From: Chryseobacterium nakagawai
GTDB taxonomy: Bacteria > Bacteroidota > Bacteroidia > Flavobacteriales > Weeksellaceae
Assembly: GCF_900637665.1 (NCBI RefSeq)
Contig: NZ_LR134386.1
Span: 1,418,501 to 1,482,500 of the forward strand
Reading direction: 5' to 3'
Length of the DNA stretch: 64,000 nt
This document shows positions 1 through 8,520 of this stretch, piece after piece. Positions within the stretch are counted from its first letter, which is position 1. Each line of letters opens with the position of its first letter. The notes below the pieces were generated by a model. The model made no database searches, had not been told where the DNA came from, and saw only the letters and a list, made by a program, of their open reading frames with translations. A program made the translations under genes and the position numbers.

Positions 1-982
1 ATCAACAAACGATGCTTATCCTACAGCTATCAAAATGGGACTGTTGCAGATGAATATCGGTTTGGTGGAAAGATTAGAGAAAATTATAACTGCTTTCCGT
101 GCAAAAGGGCAGGAGTTCCAAGATGTTATCAAAATGGGACGTACTCAGCTTCAGGATGCTGTTCCTATGACATTAGGTCAGGAATTCGAAGCATATGCTG
201 CTACCTTGGAAGAAGATATCTCTAAACTGAATAATAATGCAGATCTTTTTGTAGAAGTAAATATGGGAGCTACAGCTATCGGAACAGGATTAAATGCTCC
301 GGTTGGGTATGCTACGCTTTGTGCTAAAAATTTAGCTCAGATCACAGGATTTCCAATTATTTCTGCACCTAACCTGGTAGAAGCTACACCGGATACAGGA
401 TCTTATGTGATTTATTCTTCAGCTATGAAGCGTTTGGCGGTAAAATTATCAAAAATCTGTAATGATTTAAGATTACTTTCATCAGGACCAAGAGCGGGAC
501 TTTTTGAAATCAATCTTCCGCCAATGCAACCAGGATCATCTATTATGCCAGGTAAAGTAAACCCAGTGATTCCGGAAGTGGTCAATCAGGTTTGCTTTAA
601 AGTAATCGGAAATGATTTAACGGTAACGTTTGCAGCAGAAGCAGGACAGTTACAGCTTAACGTAATGGAGCCGGTACTTTCTCATGCAATCATGGAAAAT
701 ATCAATTTCCTTTGCAATGCATTGGATACCCTTCGTGATAAGTGTGTCGTAGGAATTACAGCCAACAAAGAAGTATGTCTGAATATGGTAAAACACAGCA
801 TCGGAATTGTAACGGCACTGAATCCTTATATCGGTTATAAACAGTCTACACAGATTGCAAAAGAAGCATTGGAGACCGGAAAAAGTGTATACAACCTGGT
901 TTTAGAGAAAGGAATTCTTTCTCAGGAAAAGCTGGATGAAATCCTTGATCCGAAAAACATGCTGATGCCACACAACAAATAA
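1..982 (+). CDS. aspA: Aspartate ammonia-lyase (aspartase), 3' part
   Basis: This enzyme converts L-aspartate to fumarate and ammonia in the cytoplasm. The frame is open from base 2, where it reads [11 protein letters not shown], a conserved fumarase/aspartase segment, so the gene is cut by the window edge and its N-terminal third is missing. About 326 residues remain. The superfamily signature [11 protein letters not shown], which forms the mobile catalytic loop, lies near bases 532-562 and is followed by VIPEVVNQV, closer to aspartase than to fumarase. The C-terminal part ends MLMPHNK before TAA at 980-982. Aspartase is preferred over class II fumarase because of these segments, but the two share a fold. 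A long hairpin follows the stop. Confidence 0.88.
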   Translation, partial: STNDAYPTAIKMGLLQMNIGLVERLEKIITAFRAKGQEFQDVIKMGRTQLQDAVPMTLGQEFEAYAATLEEDISKLNNNADLFVEVNMGATAIGTGLNAPVGYATLCAKNLAQITGFPIISAPNLVEATPDTGSYVIYSSAMKRLAVKLSKICNDLRLLSSGPRAGLFEINLPPMQPGSSIMPGKVNPVIPEVVNQVCFKVIGNDLTVTFAAEAGQLQLNVMEPVLSHAIMENINFLCNALDTLRDKCVVGITANKEVCLNMVKHSIGIVTALNPYIGYKQSTQIAKEALETGKSVYNLVLEKGILSQEKLDEILDPKNMLMPHNK

Positions 983-994
983 TACAAAACAATC

Positions 995-1050
995 AATAAG
1001 TGATAAATGGTGTTTGTCATCATTTATCACTTATTATTCATCACTTATAA
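995..1050. repeat. Perfect 15-bp hairpin plus repeated TCATTTATCACTTA words
   Basis: Bases 995-1009 and 1021-1035 are a perfect 15-bp inverted repeat with an 11-nt loop. The arm is built from repeats of the words TGATAAATG/CATTTATCA, and another partial copy (ATCACTTATAA) follows. There is no T-run, so it is not a standard terminator. Related words occur near 35,585-35,638 and 37,970-38,042. It may still end aspA transcription or protect the 3' end, but its make-up suggests a dispersed intergenic repeat. Confidence 0.6.
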
Positions 1051-1058
1051 ATTACTCC

Positions 1059-1913
1059 GTGAGGTTTTTAATTATTATTCCTGCCCATAACGAAGAGCAG
1101 AACCTCTCCTTCACTCTGGATTCCTTACAGCAGCAAAGTAATAGGGATTTTAAAGTGGTAGTCGTTAATGATGGTTCCACAGACAGTACTCCTGACGTTA
1201 TCAGAAAATATACTGCAGTTGATTCCCGTTTTGAAACCATTAATCTTCAAAAGTCAGAGCATCAACCCGGCTCAAAGGTTGTTCATGCCTTTAAAAATGG
1301 TTTGCAGACCCAATCTGTAGAAGAATTTGATATTATTTGTAAATTTGATGCCGATATCATTCTTCCAGAAAACTATCTGAAAACCGTAGAAAAAGCTTTT
1401 ATCAATCATCCCGAATATGGACTGGTAGGTGGTTTACTTTATGTAGAAAAAGAAGGAAGTTGGATATATGAAGGAAATTCCAACAAACATCATGTAAGAG
1501 GACCTATGAAAGCCTATCGGAAAGAATGTTTTCTTCAGATGGGAGGCATAAGAGAGACATTAGGCTGGGATAATATAGACTCTATTTTGTTGGAACATCT
1601 AGGCTGGAAAGAAGTAGTCTTACCAGAGCTGCAGGTAAAACTTATTAAAGTAAAAGGTGCGGACTATACCATAAGACCAGCGGATTATTATGGACGCTAT
1701 TTTTACTTTTTAGGATTAAACAGATTTCTGGCTTATATTGCCTCATCAAAAGAAGCCATGAAAATCAAATCTCCATCATTTTTCTTTGATATCGTAAAAT
1801 CCTATGAAGGTTGTAAGGCTAAAAAACTGGAACTTAAAATTTCAAAAGAAGAACAAAAAGCCGTTAACGATCAACGTTGGAGAATGTTGAAGAAAAAATG
1901 GCTGAAAATCTGA
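1059..1913 (+). CDS. Family 2 glycosyltransferase
   Basis: Predicted cytosolic GT-A glycosyltransferase of 284 residues that moves a sugar from a nucleotide donor to a glycan acceptor. The N terminus reads RFLIIIPAHNEE, the usual GT2 first strand. NDGSTD follows about 35 residues later, and a DAD metal-binding triad lies near residue 100 in the stretch FDADIILP. I chose the GTG at 1059 because the ATG-free extension back to 1014 is made of the intergenic hairpin repeat. The gene is followed by a GT-B-like gene, a flippase and a methyltransferase, which suggests a small surface-glycan locus. The acceptor and the sugar cannot be read from the sequence. Confidence 0.8.
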   Translation: MRFLIIIPAHNEEQNLSFTLDSLQQQSNRDFKVVVVNDGSTDSTPDVIRKYTAVDSRFETINLQKSEHQPGSKVVHAFKNGLQTQSVEEFDIICKFDADIILPENYLKTVEKAFINHPEYGLVGGLLYVEKEGSWIYEGNSNKHHVRGPMKAYRKECFLQMGGIRETLGWDNIDSILLEHLGWKEVVLPELQVKLIKVKGADYTIRPADYYGRYFYFLGLNRFLAYIASSKEAMKIKSPSFFFDIVKSYEGCKAKKLELKISKEEQKAVNDQRWRMLKKKWLKI

Positions 1914-1943
1914 GGAGGTAGACCAATATAAACATGAATAGAA

Positions 1944-2000
1944 ACGAACTTTAGTCCGTTTGATACAAAATAAAAAATCAACCGCTTTAGCCAAAACTTA
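1944..2000. repeat. Dispersed intergenic repeat with CTTTAGTCC and GCTTTAGCC words
   Basis: Two near-palindromic words, ACTTTAGTCC and GCTTTAGCC, flank an A-rich spacer. The same arrangement is found at 24,943-25,003, with perfect palindromes GGACTTTAGTCC and GGGCTTTAGCCC. The two copies share the words, their order and the A/T spacer, so they are members of one repeat family. This copy is more degraded. It lies just upstream of the GTG start at 2021. Confidence 0.6.
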
Positions 2001-2020
2001 AGAATAATTCCAATCGGTCA

Positions 2021-3067
2021 GTGAAAAAAATAGCCTACATAGAAATAGATACCCACGCAGAAATAGCACAGGCTTTCATGAATGTCATGGAGGGATCTCA
2101 GAATTTCAGTGTAGATTATTATTTTTCCAAAAGGATCAAGGATCAGATCCGTGAGACCGGATCAAAAGTTTTTCTGTCGGATAGTTCTATGATTTTAGAT
2201 CAGCTGAAGACCAGAGAATATGATTTGGTTATTATCGGAACTGTCCATCGTTTTTTCAATACGTTTTTGGCGATAACAAAAAAATACAATACAGCTGTTG
2301 TTACTCATAATCTCAATTTTACCAGAGCTTCAAAACTTGATTTAATAGCAAGTGTATTCAAAGGTGATGTCATCTACAGACTAAAACTATGGTGGAAAGA
2401 AGGATTATTATATACTGGTAAGGTGTATCAGCAATCAAAATCCCTGATAGTACTGGATGAAGCGCTGATTTCTGACAGACATCGGTTTCTGCCTCTTTTT
2501 TATACCAGAGACTATGTGTCATCTAAGAATGAAAGTCTCATGATTGTTATTCCGGGTGGTGTTTCTCAGAAGAGGAGAGATTATGCTCATATTTTTGCAG
2601 CCATTCAGAAGATAAGATCGGACCAAAAATGTGAATTTATTTTTCTTGGAAAAGCCCAAGCTTATGAATTAAAACACCTTGAACGCTTGTCTTCATACTT
2701 GCCGGAGAATATCTCTGTAACCTATTTTTCAGAAAGAGTCTCATCGGAAGACTTTGAGACATGGATGCAAAAGGCGGATATGCTTTGGTGCCCGATTCAG
2801 CAGGAAACTGAATTTTTCAGCATAAAAGAAACATACGGAAAAACCAAGATGACAGGAAACCTGGGTGATGCAATTGCCTATGGGAAACTGGCTGTCTTTC
2901 CAAAGAATTATCCGTCAAAACTGAATTTTATTTTCCCCGAAAAAGAAAATATCCTCGAACAGCTGAACGAGCTTATAACTACCCATTTTGATTTTCAAAA
3001 AAATTACGGTAAATCAGAAGTTCAAAAAAGATTAGAACAGGTATTAAACAGCCTTATAGCTGGTTAA
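2021..3067 (+). CDS. Glycosyltransferase-like protein (GT-B type), function uncertain
   Basis: Protein of 348 residues starting at a GTG codon, with no signal peptide or membrane segment. The N-terminal half alternates hydrophobic strands and helices (DLVIIGTVHRFF, NTAVVTHNL). The C-terminal half starts with MIVIPGGVSQ and continues CEFIFLGKAQ and MLWCPIQ, which is the Rossmann pattern of the donor domain of GT-B enzymes. No classical E-x7-E motif is obvious. The neighbours (GT2, flippase, FkbM methyltransferase) support a role in surface glycan synthesis. I cannot name a family with certainty. It is convergent with the flippase gene, with 37 bases between the stops. Confidence 0.55.
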   Translation: MKKIAYIEIDTHAEIAQAFMNVMEGSQNFSVDYYFSKRIKDQIRETGSKVFLSDSSMILDQLKTREYDLVIIGTVHRFFNTFLAITKKYNTAVVTHNLNFTRASKLDLIASVFKGDVIYRLKLWWKEGLLYTGKVYQQSKSLIVLDEALISDRHRFLPLFYTRDYVSSKNESLMIVIPGGVSQKRRDYAHIFAAIQKIRSDQKCEFIFLGKAQAYELKHLERLSSYLPENISVTYFSERVSSEDFETWMQKADMLWCPIQQETEFFSIKETYGKTKMTGNLGDAIAYGKLAVFPKNYPSKLNFIFPEKENILEQLNELITTHFDFQKNYGKSEVQKRLEQVLNSLIAG

Positions 3068-3104
3068 AGATTAGTATTGTTCTGTCGGTTTTATTTTCTA
3101 AGTC

Positions 3105-4583
3105 TTATTTAAACTTAAAAATACTCTTAATAAATTTCATATTTAGATAATCCTCTATTGGAAAAATCTTTGTGAAATAATTTCCAATATAGATCAACAA
3201 GAGTACTACAGCAGGTTTATAGATAAGATTGATGAAGTTGCTGTTAAAATTGGGCAAAACAATGGCTACAGTAATCGCTAAAGTACAAATAATTGATATG
3301 AAGATCATCTCAATGGTCAATGGTGAAACTTTGAAAAGAATATAGTTGAATAAGATTTTAACAACATTATAAATCGTAAGGGAAATGGCAGTGGATAAAG
3401 CAATTCCGATAAGTTTCAAGTCTGTATTTTTGATGAAGTAATAGTTCAGTCCAATTGTTAATCCGGCCAATAAAAGCATTACCAGAATGTTGAATCGGTA
3501 ATATTTTGAAAGAGAGATGATGTTTCCGTTAAATCCTGTTGCAAGGTCAATTAAAACTGCAGATCCCCAGATCCATACAACCGGTTCATACTCTCGGAGC
3601 ATCACCCCATTTTTAGGCATAAACTGAGTCAGGTAAGGAAATCCAACCATAATGCAGGAAAACAATACTGCACCCAAAAAATATAGCGTTAATGAAGTCT
3701 TTTTATGAAACCTATCCAGGCCTTCCATGTCACCATCAGCAAGATGTTTACTGATAATGGGTGCTGAAATATTAAATAAACCTAACTGTGGAATAGAGAT
3801 CAATGAAATAAGAGCATATAATACAGAATAAATACCATTTTCCTCCATTCCCATAAACTCTCCAATCATAAAGCTGTTAATCGCCAGGTAATTTCCAAAT
3901 GTTCCTAGAAAGCCAAAGAAACTGTAGTTTAGAAATTCTTTCCAGAAATCATCTTTCTTAAAATAATCTGTACTGATGTCAAAATGGATTTTCTCAAGTT
4001 TATTAGTGTAATAAATATACCCGAAAAGCATTAAGGTAAACATTCCGAAGAAGAAAGCCAATGCGATATTCTGAGACAGAGAAAAATAAAAGAACAGACA
4101 GAATGCACCCAAATTGGCTATTTTAGGAAATAAATTGTCAAAGATATTAGAAACAACAATCCTTTTATAATTAGAAGTGTATTTATTAAAAATAGCACAA
4201 AGAGATAAAACTAAAATAAGAGGTAAGATAATTTTCTTAATTTTCCAGGCTTCCGAATGGATGAACTTAGGGTAAAAATAAGGAAGAACAAAAAATATAA
4301 TAGAAAATATAAGGAAGTTAATCAAAACAGTAACAAGCGATAAGGAAAGCATGTTTTGATTTTTACCATCTTTCTGTAAAGAATGGAAAAATTTTACGTT
4401 CGCATAGGAAATTCCGAAAACAACAAAAGGGACAAGCATTTCTGCAGTTTGCATACTGTAGCGAAGTTTTCCATAAAATTCGAAGTCATTGGGAAAGATG
4501 AATATTGCAGAAACTGTACCCAGCAAAAAACCAATATAACCGATAATGGAATATTTGAATCCTTGTCTCGCTACTACGCTCAT
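3105..4583 (-). CDS. Polysaccharide flippase, Wzx/MATE-type membrane protein
   Basis: Integral inner-membrane protein of 492 residues with about 12-14 hydrophobic segments, the size and spacing typical of oligosaccharide flippases of the MOP superfamily. It starts MSVVARQGFKYSIIGYIGFLLG, similar to many flavobacterial O-unit/lipopolysaccharide biosynthesis proteins. The expected role is to flip lipid-linked glycans from the cytosolic to the periplasmic face. It begins 9 bases after the FkbM methyltransferase stop, so the two are co-transcribed on the minus strand. The substrate is unknown. Confidence 0.75.
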   Translation of the reverse strand: MSVVARQGFKYSIIGYIGFLLGTVSAIFIFPNDFEFYGKLRYSMQTAEMLVPFVVFGISYANVKFFHSLQKDGKNQNMLSLSLVTVLINFLIFSIIFFVLPYFYPKFIHSEAWKIKKIILPLILVLSLCAIFNKYTSNYKRIVVSNIFDNLFPKIANLGAFCLFFYFSLSQNIALAFFFGMFTLMLFGYIYYTNKLEKIHFDISTDYFKKDDFWKEFLNYSFFGFLGTFGNYLAINSFMIGEFMGMEENGIYSVLYALISLISIPQLGLFNISAPIISKHLADGDMEGLDRFHKKTSLTLYFLGAVLFSCIMVGFPYLTQFMPKNGVMLREYEPVVWIWGSAVLIDLATGFNGNIISLSKYYRFNILVMLLLAGLTIGLNYYFIKNTDLKLIGIALSTAISLTIYNVVKILFNYILFKVSPLTIEMIFISIICTLAITVAIVLPNFNSNFINLIYKPAVVLLLIYIGNYFTKIFPIEDYLNMKFIKSIFKFK

Positions 4584-4592
4584 AAAGTTGTT

Positions 4593-5387
4593 TTAAGGGT
4601 TTTTAGGTATAAAAATAATATTGTTGATGTACTGAGTTTTATTTTTTTCGTCGTTTGTATTTTGTAGTAGAATATTTTCTGTAAGGGTTTCAAGGGTAAA
4701 GGTGCTCCTGTTAAGGTACTTCACTTCATATCCCCAGCTTTCCACTTCAGAAATTTCATTCCATATAGGTGTTTGGTGATGCCTTTGTTCCATCTCAACC
4801 ATTAAAGTGGGCATAAACTGTTTAATGGTTTCTTTAGCTCCTGAAAGAGTCTTTATTTCATTGCCTTCAACATCGATCTTGATAAAATCCAGTCGGTTGA
4901 AGTGTTCCAGAGCAGCCCATTCATCCAGTTTGATAACCTTCACTTTCTCAGTATAGCTTTTCTCTTCGCCTTTTTCTTTGTACTCTGTGTTTAAGGTTCC
5001 ACGGGAGGCAATCGTTTTTCCGTTGATAATGGGAACTTTAAATTCAGCAATTGTATTTTCGTCAGAAAGAGCTAAAGGAAGCACCCTCATCGTAGGGAAT
5101 AATCTTTTCAGCCTGGTATAAAGCTTTTTATTAGGTTCGAAAGCATAAATGTGCTCATGATCTAATTTATTTTCCAATTGATACAGGAAAGTTCCTACAT
5201 TGGCACCAATGTCCAGTATTACAGCCTTTTTTGGAAGGTATTCTTTGATCCATACCAGTTCCGGTTCTACATTGCGTTCCGAAAAATTATCTTTATTAAG
5301 ATTGTTTAAGGTCTTAAAATATCTTTTCTTATAAAAATCCGGACTTATATATTGTAGTTTTTCTGCAATTTTTTGGTATAAAGACAT
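4593..5387 (-). CDS. FkbM family methyltransferase
   Basis: SAM-dependent methyltransferase of 264 residues, probably acting on a hydroxyl of a sugar or glycan. The SAM-binding loop reads AVILDIGANVGTF near residue 60, with the acidic residue in HIYAFEPNKKL about 20 residues later. The motif DFIKIDVEGNE near residue 165 is the FkbM hallmark. The longest frame begins with TTG at 5411, but that codon lies inside the promoter TATCTTTG (5409-5416). The ATG at 5387, preceded by CTAAGG, is therefore the start. It forms an operon with the flippase. Confidence 0.8.
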   Translation of the reverse strand: MSLYQKIAEKLQYISPDFYKKRYFKTLNNLNKDNFSERNVEPELVWIKEYLPKKAVILDIGANVGTFLYQLENKLDHEHIYAFEPNKKLYTRLKRLFPTMRVLPLALSDENTIAEFKVPIINGKTIASRGTLNTEYKEKGEEKSYTEKVKVIKLDEWAALEHFNRLDFIKIDVEGNEIKTLSGAKETIKQFMPTLMVEMEQRHHQTPIWNEISEVESWGYEVKYLNRSTFTLETLTENILLQNTNDEKNKTQYINNIIFIPKNP

Positions 5388-5408
5388 CCTTAGCTTTTTG
5401 ACGAACAG

Positions 5409-5416
5409 CAAAGATA
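5409..5416 (-). promoter_or_regulatory. Bacteroidota -7 element TATCTTTG upstream of FkbM gene
   Basis: TATCTTTG on the minus strand fits TAnnTTTG and lies 22 bases before the ATG at 5387. No clear TTTG -33 element is seen. It overlaps the alternative TTG start and so decides the start choice. Confidence 0.5.
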
Positions 5417-5698
5417 AGCAAAAATGTAAAACTTTTCTTAAAAAATGTTAAATATAATAATTTGATTTTCAGTCTGAAATCTTAGAGTGTTGTTTCTAAT
5501 AGACTGAAAATTACTCTATTCTCAATTTGTCATGGAGACGCTTGACGGATGAATCATTTTTTGTTTTAGAACGTATTAAAGCGCGTCATAAAACTACTCT
5601 TAGGAATCTTTTTAGATATATATGAGAAGGGCTTGCAGGATCTTCTGTGAAAATCTGCACTGTCTGTGTGGCGTAATACTAATGCAATTCAGTAATTT
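5412..5698. other. 287-base spacer without a gene
   Basis: No convincing frame is seen on either strand. Segments such as GTCATGGAGACGCTTGACGGATGAATCA and TAGGAATCTTTTTAGATATATATGAGA look like worn copies of a dispersed intergenic repeat. This is an impression from composition only. Confidence 0.3.
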
Positions 5699-6367
5699 TT
5701 AATCTGAAAGAGGAGTATTCAGGAAATCATTAAAAGGCTTCATCAGCTTGAAGATTTTACTAAGATTCTTTACCGCATTTTTATCTAAAGCCTCTTCATC
5801 TTTGAGTGTGTACACCACAATGAAGTTTTTAAGTTTTAAATATTCAGCCATAGGGTCTTCTTTTTCAAACCCTTGAGGTACCTTTTTTAGCTTGTCATCC
5901 TGGTCAAGTTCAGGGAAATGTTTTTTGAAATCTTTATTATTTAAAATAGTAAGAAAATCATCACCATATAGAGAAACCTCCTTTCGTACTTCTTTTAAAA
6001 CAGAAGATTCAGGCATGTAGATTCCACCAGCCAGAAAAGATTTACCAGGCTCCAGATGAAGATAATATCCGCCTTTCTGATTTCCTTTTCCCATTCCCAG
6101 CGAAGCTCCGAAATTAGTTTTGTATGGGGATTTATCTTTCGAAAAACGGGTGTCACGGTAAATTCTGAAAAGTGATTTTTTACTGTCAATTTTAGCAAGT
6201 TCTTCGTCAAATTCCGACATTTCTTTAATTAAGCTATCTAAAAATTCAATAACATTTGATTGGGATTCAGTATACAAATCTTTATTTTCATTAAACCATT
6301 CACGGTTGTTATTTTTGTTTAACTTCTTTAGAAAATCAAAGGTTTTAGAAGAAATGCTTGCTGACAT
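5699..6367 (-). CDS. DUF2461 (TIGR02453) family protein
   Basis: Cytosolic protein of 222 residues. The N-terminal FDFLKKLNKNNNREWFNENK and the later FRIYRDTRFSKDKSPYKTN are hallmarks of the DUF2461/TIGR02453 family, common in Bacteroidota and of unknown biochemical function. The length matches the family (about 220). It lies downstream of the MacB permease gene on the same strand, with 97 bases between, but has its own candidate promoter CAAATTTA (reverse of TAAATTTG) at 6450-6457. Confidence 0.85.
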   Translation of the reverse strand: MSASISSKTFDFLKKLNKNNNREWFNENKDLYTESQSNVIEFLDSLIKEMSEFDEELAKIDSKKSLFRIYRDTRFSKDKSPYKTNFGASLGMGKGNQKGGYYLHLEPGKSFLAGGIYMPESSVLKEVRKEVSLYGDDFLTILNNKDFKKHFPELDQDDKLKKVPQGFEKEDPMAEYLKLKNFIVVYTLKDEEALDKNAVKNLSKIFKLMKPFNDFLNTPLSD

Positions 6368-6449
6368 ATTTTTGTTTGATGTTTGTTAATTTTTCCAATT
6401 GCTGATCTCGTTTCTCATGATCCCGAACCTCGTATTTATCAGCGTTACT

Positions 6450-6457
6450 CAAATTTA
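6450..6457 (-). promoter_or_regulatory. Candidate -7 element TAAATTTG for the DUF2461 gene
   Basis: TAAATTTG on the minus strand fits TAnnTTTG, 83 bases before the ATG at 6367. An ATTG about 18 bases further upstream could be a weak -33 element. Confidence 0.4.
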
Positions 6458-6464
6458 CACAAAA

Positions 6465-7694
6465 CTATTCATATCTCAATGCTTCAATAGGATCAAGTTT
6501 TGAGGCTTTCAAAGCGGGGTAATACCCGAAGAATACTCCGGTTACAGCACAAACAATAAAAGAAATAATAATGGATGACTCGGTAATGAAGGTAGGCCAT
6601 GAAAGAAAAAATGTAACCAGCTCTGAGGAAAGAACTCCAAGGATAACTCCCAATATTCCTCCGGTAATGCTGATGAGCACAGCTTCGATCAAAAATTGAT
6701 ACAAAATGTCTTTTCCTCTGGCTCCAATGGACATCCTTAGACCAATTTCTTTGGTTCTCTCAGTGACGGAAACATACATGATGTTCATAATCCCGATTCC
6801 GCCTACAATAAGAGAAATTCCGGCAATAGCGGAAAGCAGGACGGTTAGAAGTTGGCTGGTAGAGCTCATCGTAGAAATCAGTTCCGCCTGGGTTCTTACA
6901 CTGAAGTCATCGTTACTTCCATCACTGGGTAGCTTATGTTGTTTCCTTAAAATTTCTGAGGCCTGATCCGTAGCCTGTTGTGACGTGTTTGCATTCGTAG
7001 AGGCAGCGTAAATGGTCTGTACATAAGTAATTCCCAAAAATCTTCTCTGCACCGTATTAAAAGGAGCCAGAATAACATCATCCTGATCCTGACCGAATGC
7101 ATTGGATCCTTTAGGGGAAAGAATACCAATGATCTTCATAGGAACTTTATTAAATCTGATTATGCTTCCTATTGGGTCCTCTCCGTTGGGAAACAGATTC
7201 GTATAAACTGTTTGGCCAAGCAGGCAGACTTTATTGGAGGAGGAGACATCTTTCTTGGTGAAAAAATTACCACTTGCAACACTCCAATCCCTGATCTGAG
7301 AATACTGTTCATTAACACCCTGCAATTGGGTAGGCCAGTTGTTAGGTCCGTTGATCGACTGTCCATTGGTTTGTACGGCTGGTGACACATAAGAGACATC
7401 AGGTGCGCCCTTGGAAATGGCTTCAGCATCCTGAGGCTTCAATGTTTGTAATCCGGAAGCTCCTATTCTTGCCCCTCCTGAAACATTCACATTACTTGAA
7501 GGCCGAATCGTGATCATATTAGAACCCATTGAAGAAAGCTGGTCGCTTATGCTTTTTTTAGACCCTTCACCAATGGCGGTCATAGCAATTACTGAAGCAA
7601 CACCAATAATGATCCCAAGCATCGTTAAAAATGCTCGAAGCTTATTTCTTAAAAGGGCCTTCCAGGCAATTCTGAAGAGGTTTGAGAGTTTCAT
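6465..7694 (-). CDS. ABC transporter permease, MacB/FtsX family
   Basis: Inner-membrane permease of 409 residues of a MacAB-type exporter. An N-terminal transmembrane helix lies at residues about 20-42 (LRAFLTMLGIIIGVASVIAM). A long periplasmic MacB_PCD domain follows (about 45-275), then three more helices (about 285-400) of the FtsX domain, with the conserved segment TERTKEIGLRMSIGARGKDI. In this organism the ATPase is a separate gene just upstream, 20 bases away, unlike E. coli MacB where it is fused. The operon order is tolC-macA-ATPase-permease. The likely substrates are peptides, siderophores, lipids or antibiotics; which one cannot be read. Confidence 0.88.
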   Translation of the reverse strand: MKLSNLFRIAWKALLRNKLRAFLTMLGIIIGVASVIAMTAIGEGSKKSISDQLSSMGSNMITIRPSSNVNVSGGARIGASGLQTLKPQDAEAISKGAPDVSYVSPAVQTNGQSINGPNNWPTQLQGVNEQYSQIRDWSVASGNFFTKKDVSSSNKVCLLGQTVYTNLFPNGEDPIGSIIRFNKVPMKIIGILSPKGSNAFGQDQDDVILAPFNTVQRRFLGITYVQTIYAASTNANTSQQATDQASEILRKQHKLPSDGSNDDFSVRTQAELISTMSSTSQLLTVLLSAIAGISLIVGGIGIMNIMYVSVTERTKEIGLRMSIGARGKDILYQFLIEAVLISITGGILGVILGVLSSELVTFFLSWPTFITESSIIISFIVCAVTGVFFGYYPALKASKLDPIEALRYE

Positions 7695-7714
7695 TGCAAT
7701 GAAGTTTTAGTTTG

Positions 7715-8464
7715 TTATTGATAATCATCATTGGTGGGAAGGATGTCCAGCGCTTCTCTGGCAGATTTTATATTGTCATTTTTAACATCCTTAATTACTT
7801 TTCCGTCCCGTAGTGTGACTGTTCTGCTGCTAAAAGTTGCTATATCGGGCTCGTGCGTTACAAAAACGATAGTACGTCCCTGTTTATGTAACTCCTGCAT
7901 GAGTGCCATGATTTCGTATGAAGTTCTTGTGTCAAGATTTCCAGTGGCTTCATCAGCAAGAATCATAACAGGCTCATTTACTAAAGCTCTGGCAATAGCG
8001 ACTCTCTGTTGCTGCCCTCCTGACATCTGATTGGGAAGGTGGTCTATTCTGCTTTCCAGTTTTACAGCAGTGAGTGCGTCTAATGACCTTTTATGTCGTT
8101 CATCCGTTGATACTTTAGCATTGTAAAGAAGAGGAAGCTCCACATTTTCTCTTGCAGTAGTTCTGGGAAGAAGGTTGTATGACTGGAATACAAAACCTAT
8201 TTTTTGATTCCTAAGCACAGCCAGCTCATCACGGTCAAGATTTTTAACATTCACTCCATCAAGAATGTAATCGCCATTGGAAGGTTTATCCAAGCAGCCC
8301 AAAATATTGAGTAAGGTAGACTTTCCCGAACCACTGCTTCCCATGATTGTCACGAATTCTCCTCTTTCTACAGAAAAGGTAACTCCTTTCAGCGCATGAA
8401 CAATCTCTTCACCCATCCTGAATTCTCTTTTCAGATCCATGATATCAAGAATTTTTTCTGCCAT
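7715..8464 (-). CDS. ABC transporter ATP-binding protein, MacB/LolD type
   Basis: ATPase subunit of 249 residues. Walker A GSSGSGKST near residue 42, Q-loop in FVFQSYNLL, signature MSGGQQQR near residue 146, Walker B VMILADEATGNLD and the switch histidine in FVTHEPD are all present. The length and sequence pattern match the MacB/LolD/FtsE group that powers mechanotransmission exporters. It partners with the permease gene 20 bases downstream and the membrane-fusion gene upstream. All catalytic residues are intact. Confidence 0.9.
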   Translation of the reverse strand: MAEKILDIMDLKREFRMGEEIVHALKGVTFSVERGEFVTIMGSSGSGKSTLLNILGCLDKPSNGDYILDGVNVKNLDRDELAVLRNQKIGFVFQSYNLLPRTTARENVELPLLYNAKVSTDERHKRSLDALTAVKLESRIDHLPNQMSGGQQQRVAIARALVNEPVMILADEATGNLDTRTSYEIMALMQELHKQGRTIVFVTHEPDIATFSSRTVTLRDGKVIKDVKNDNIKSAREALDILPTNDDYQ

Positions 8465-8520
8465 GACTTTTTATTTTTGTAAGTTGCTAAATGCTAGATT
8501 AGATAGTGGACTTTGATTTC

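Noticed and set aside
1014..1058. Extended N terminus for the GT2 glycosyltransferase
   Set aside because: The extension is translated from the right arm of a word-type hairpin repeat; the family N terminus begins at GTG 1059.
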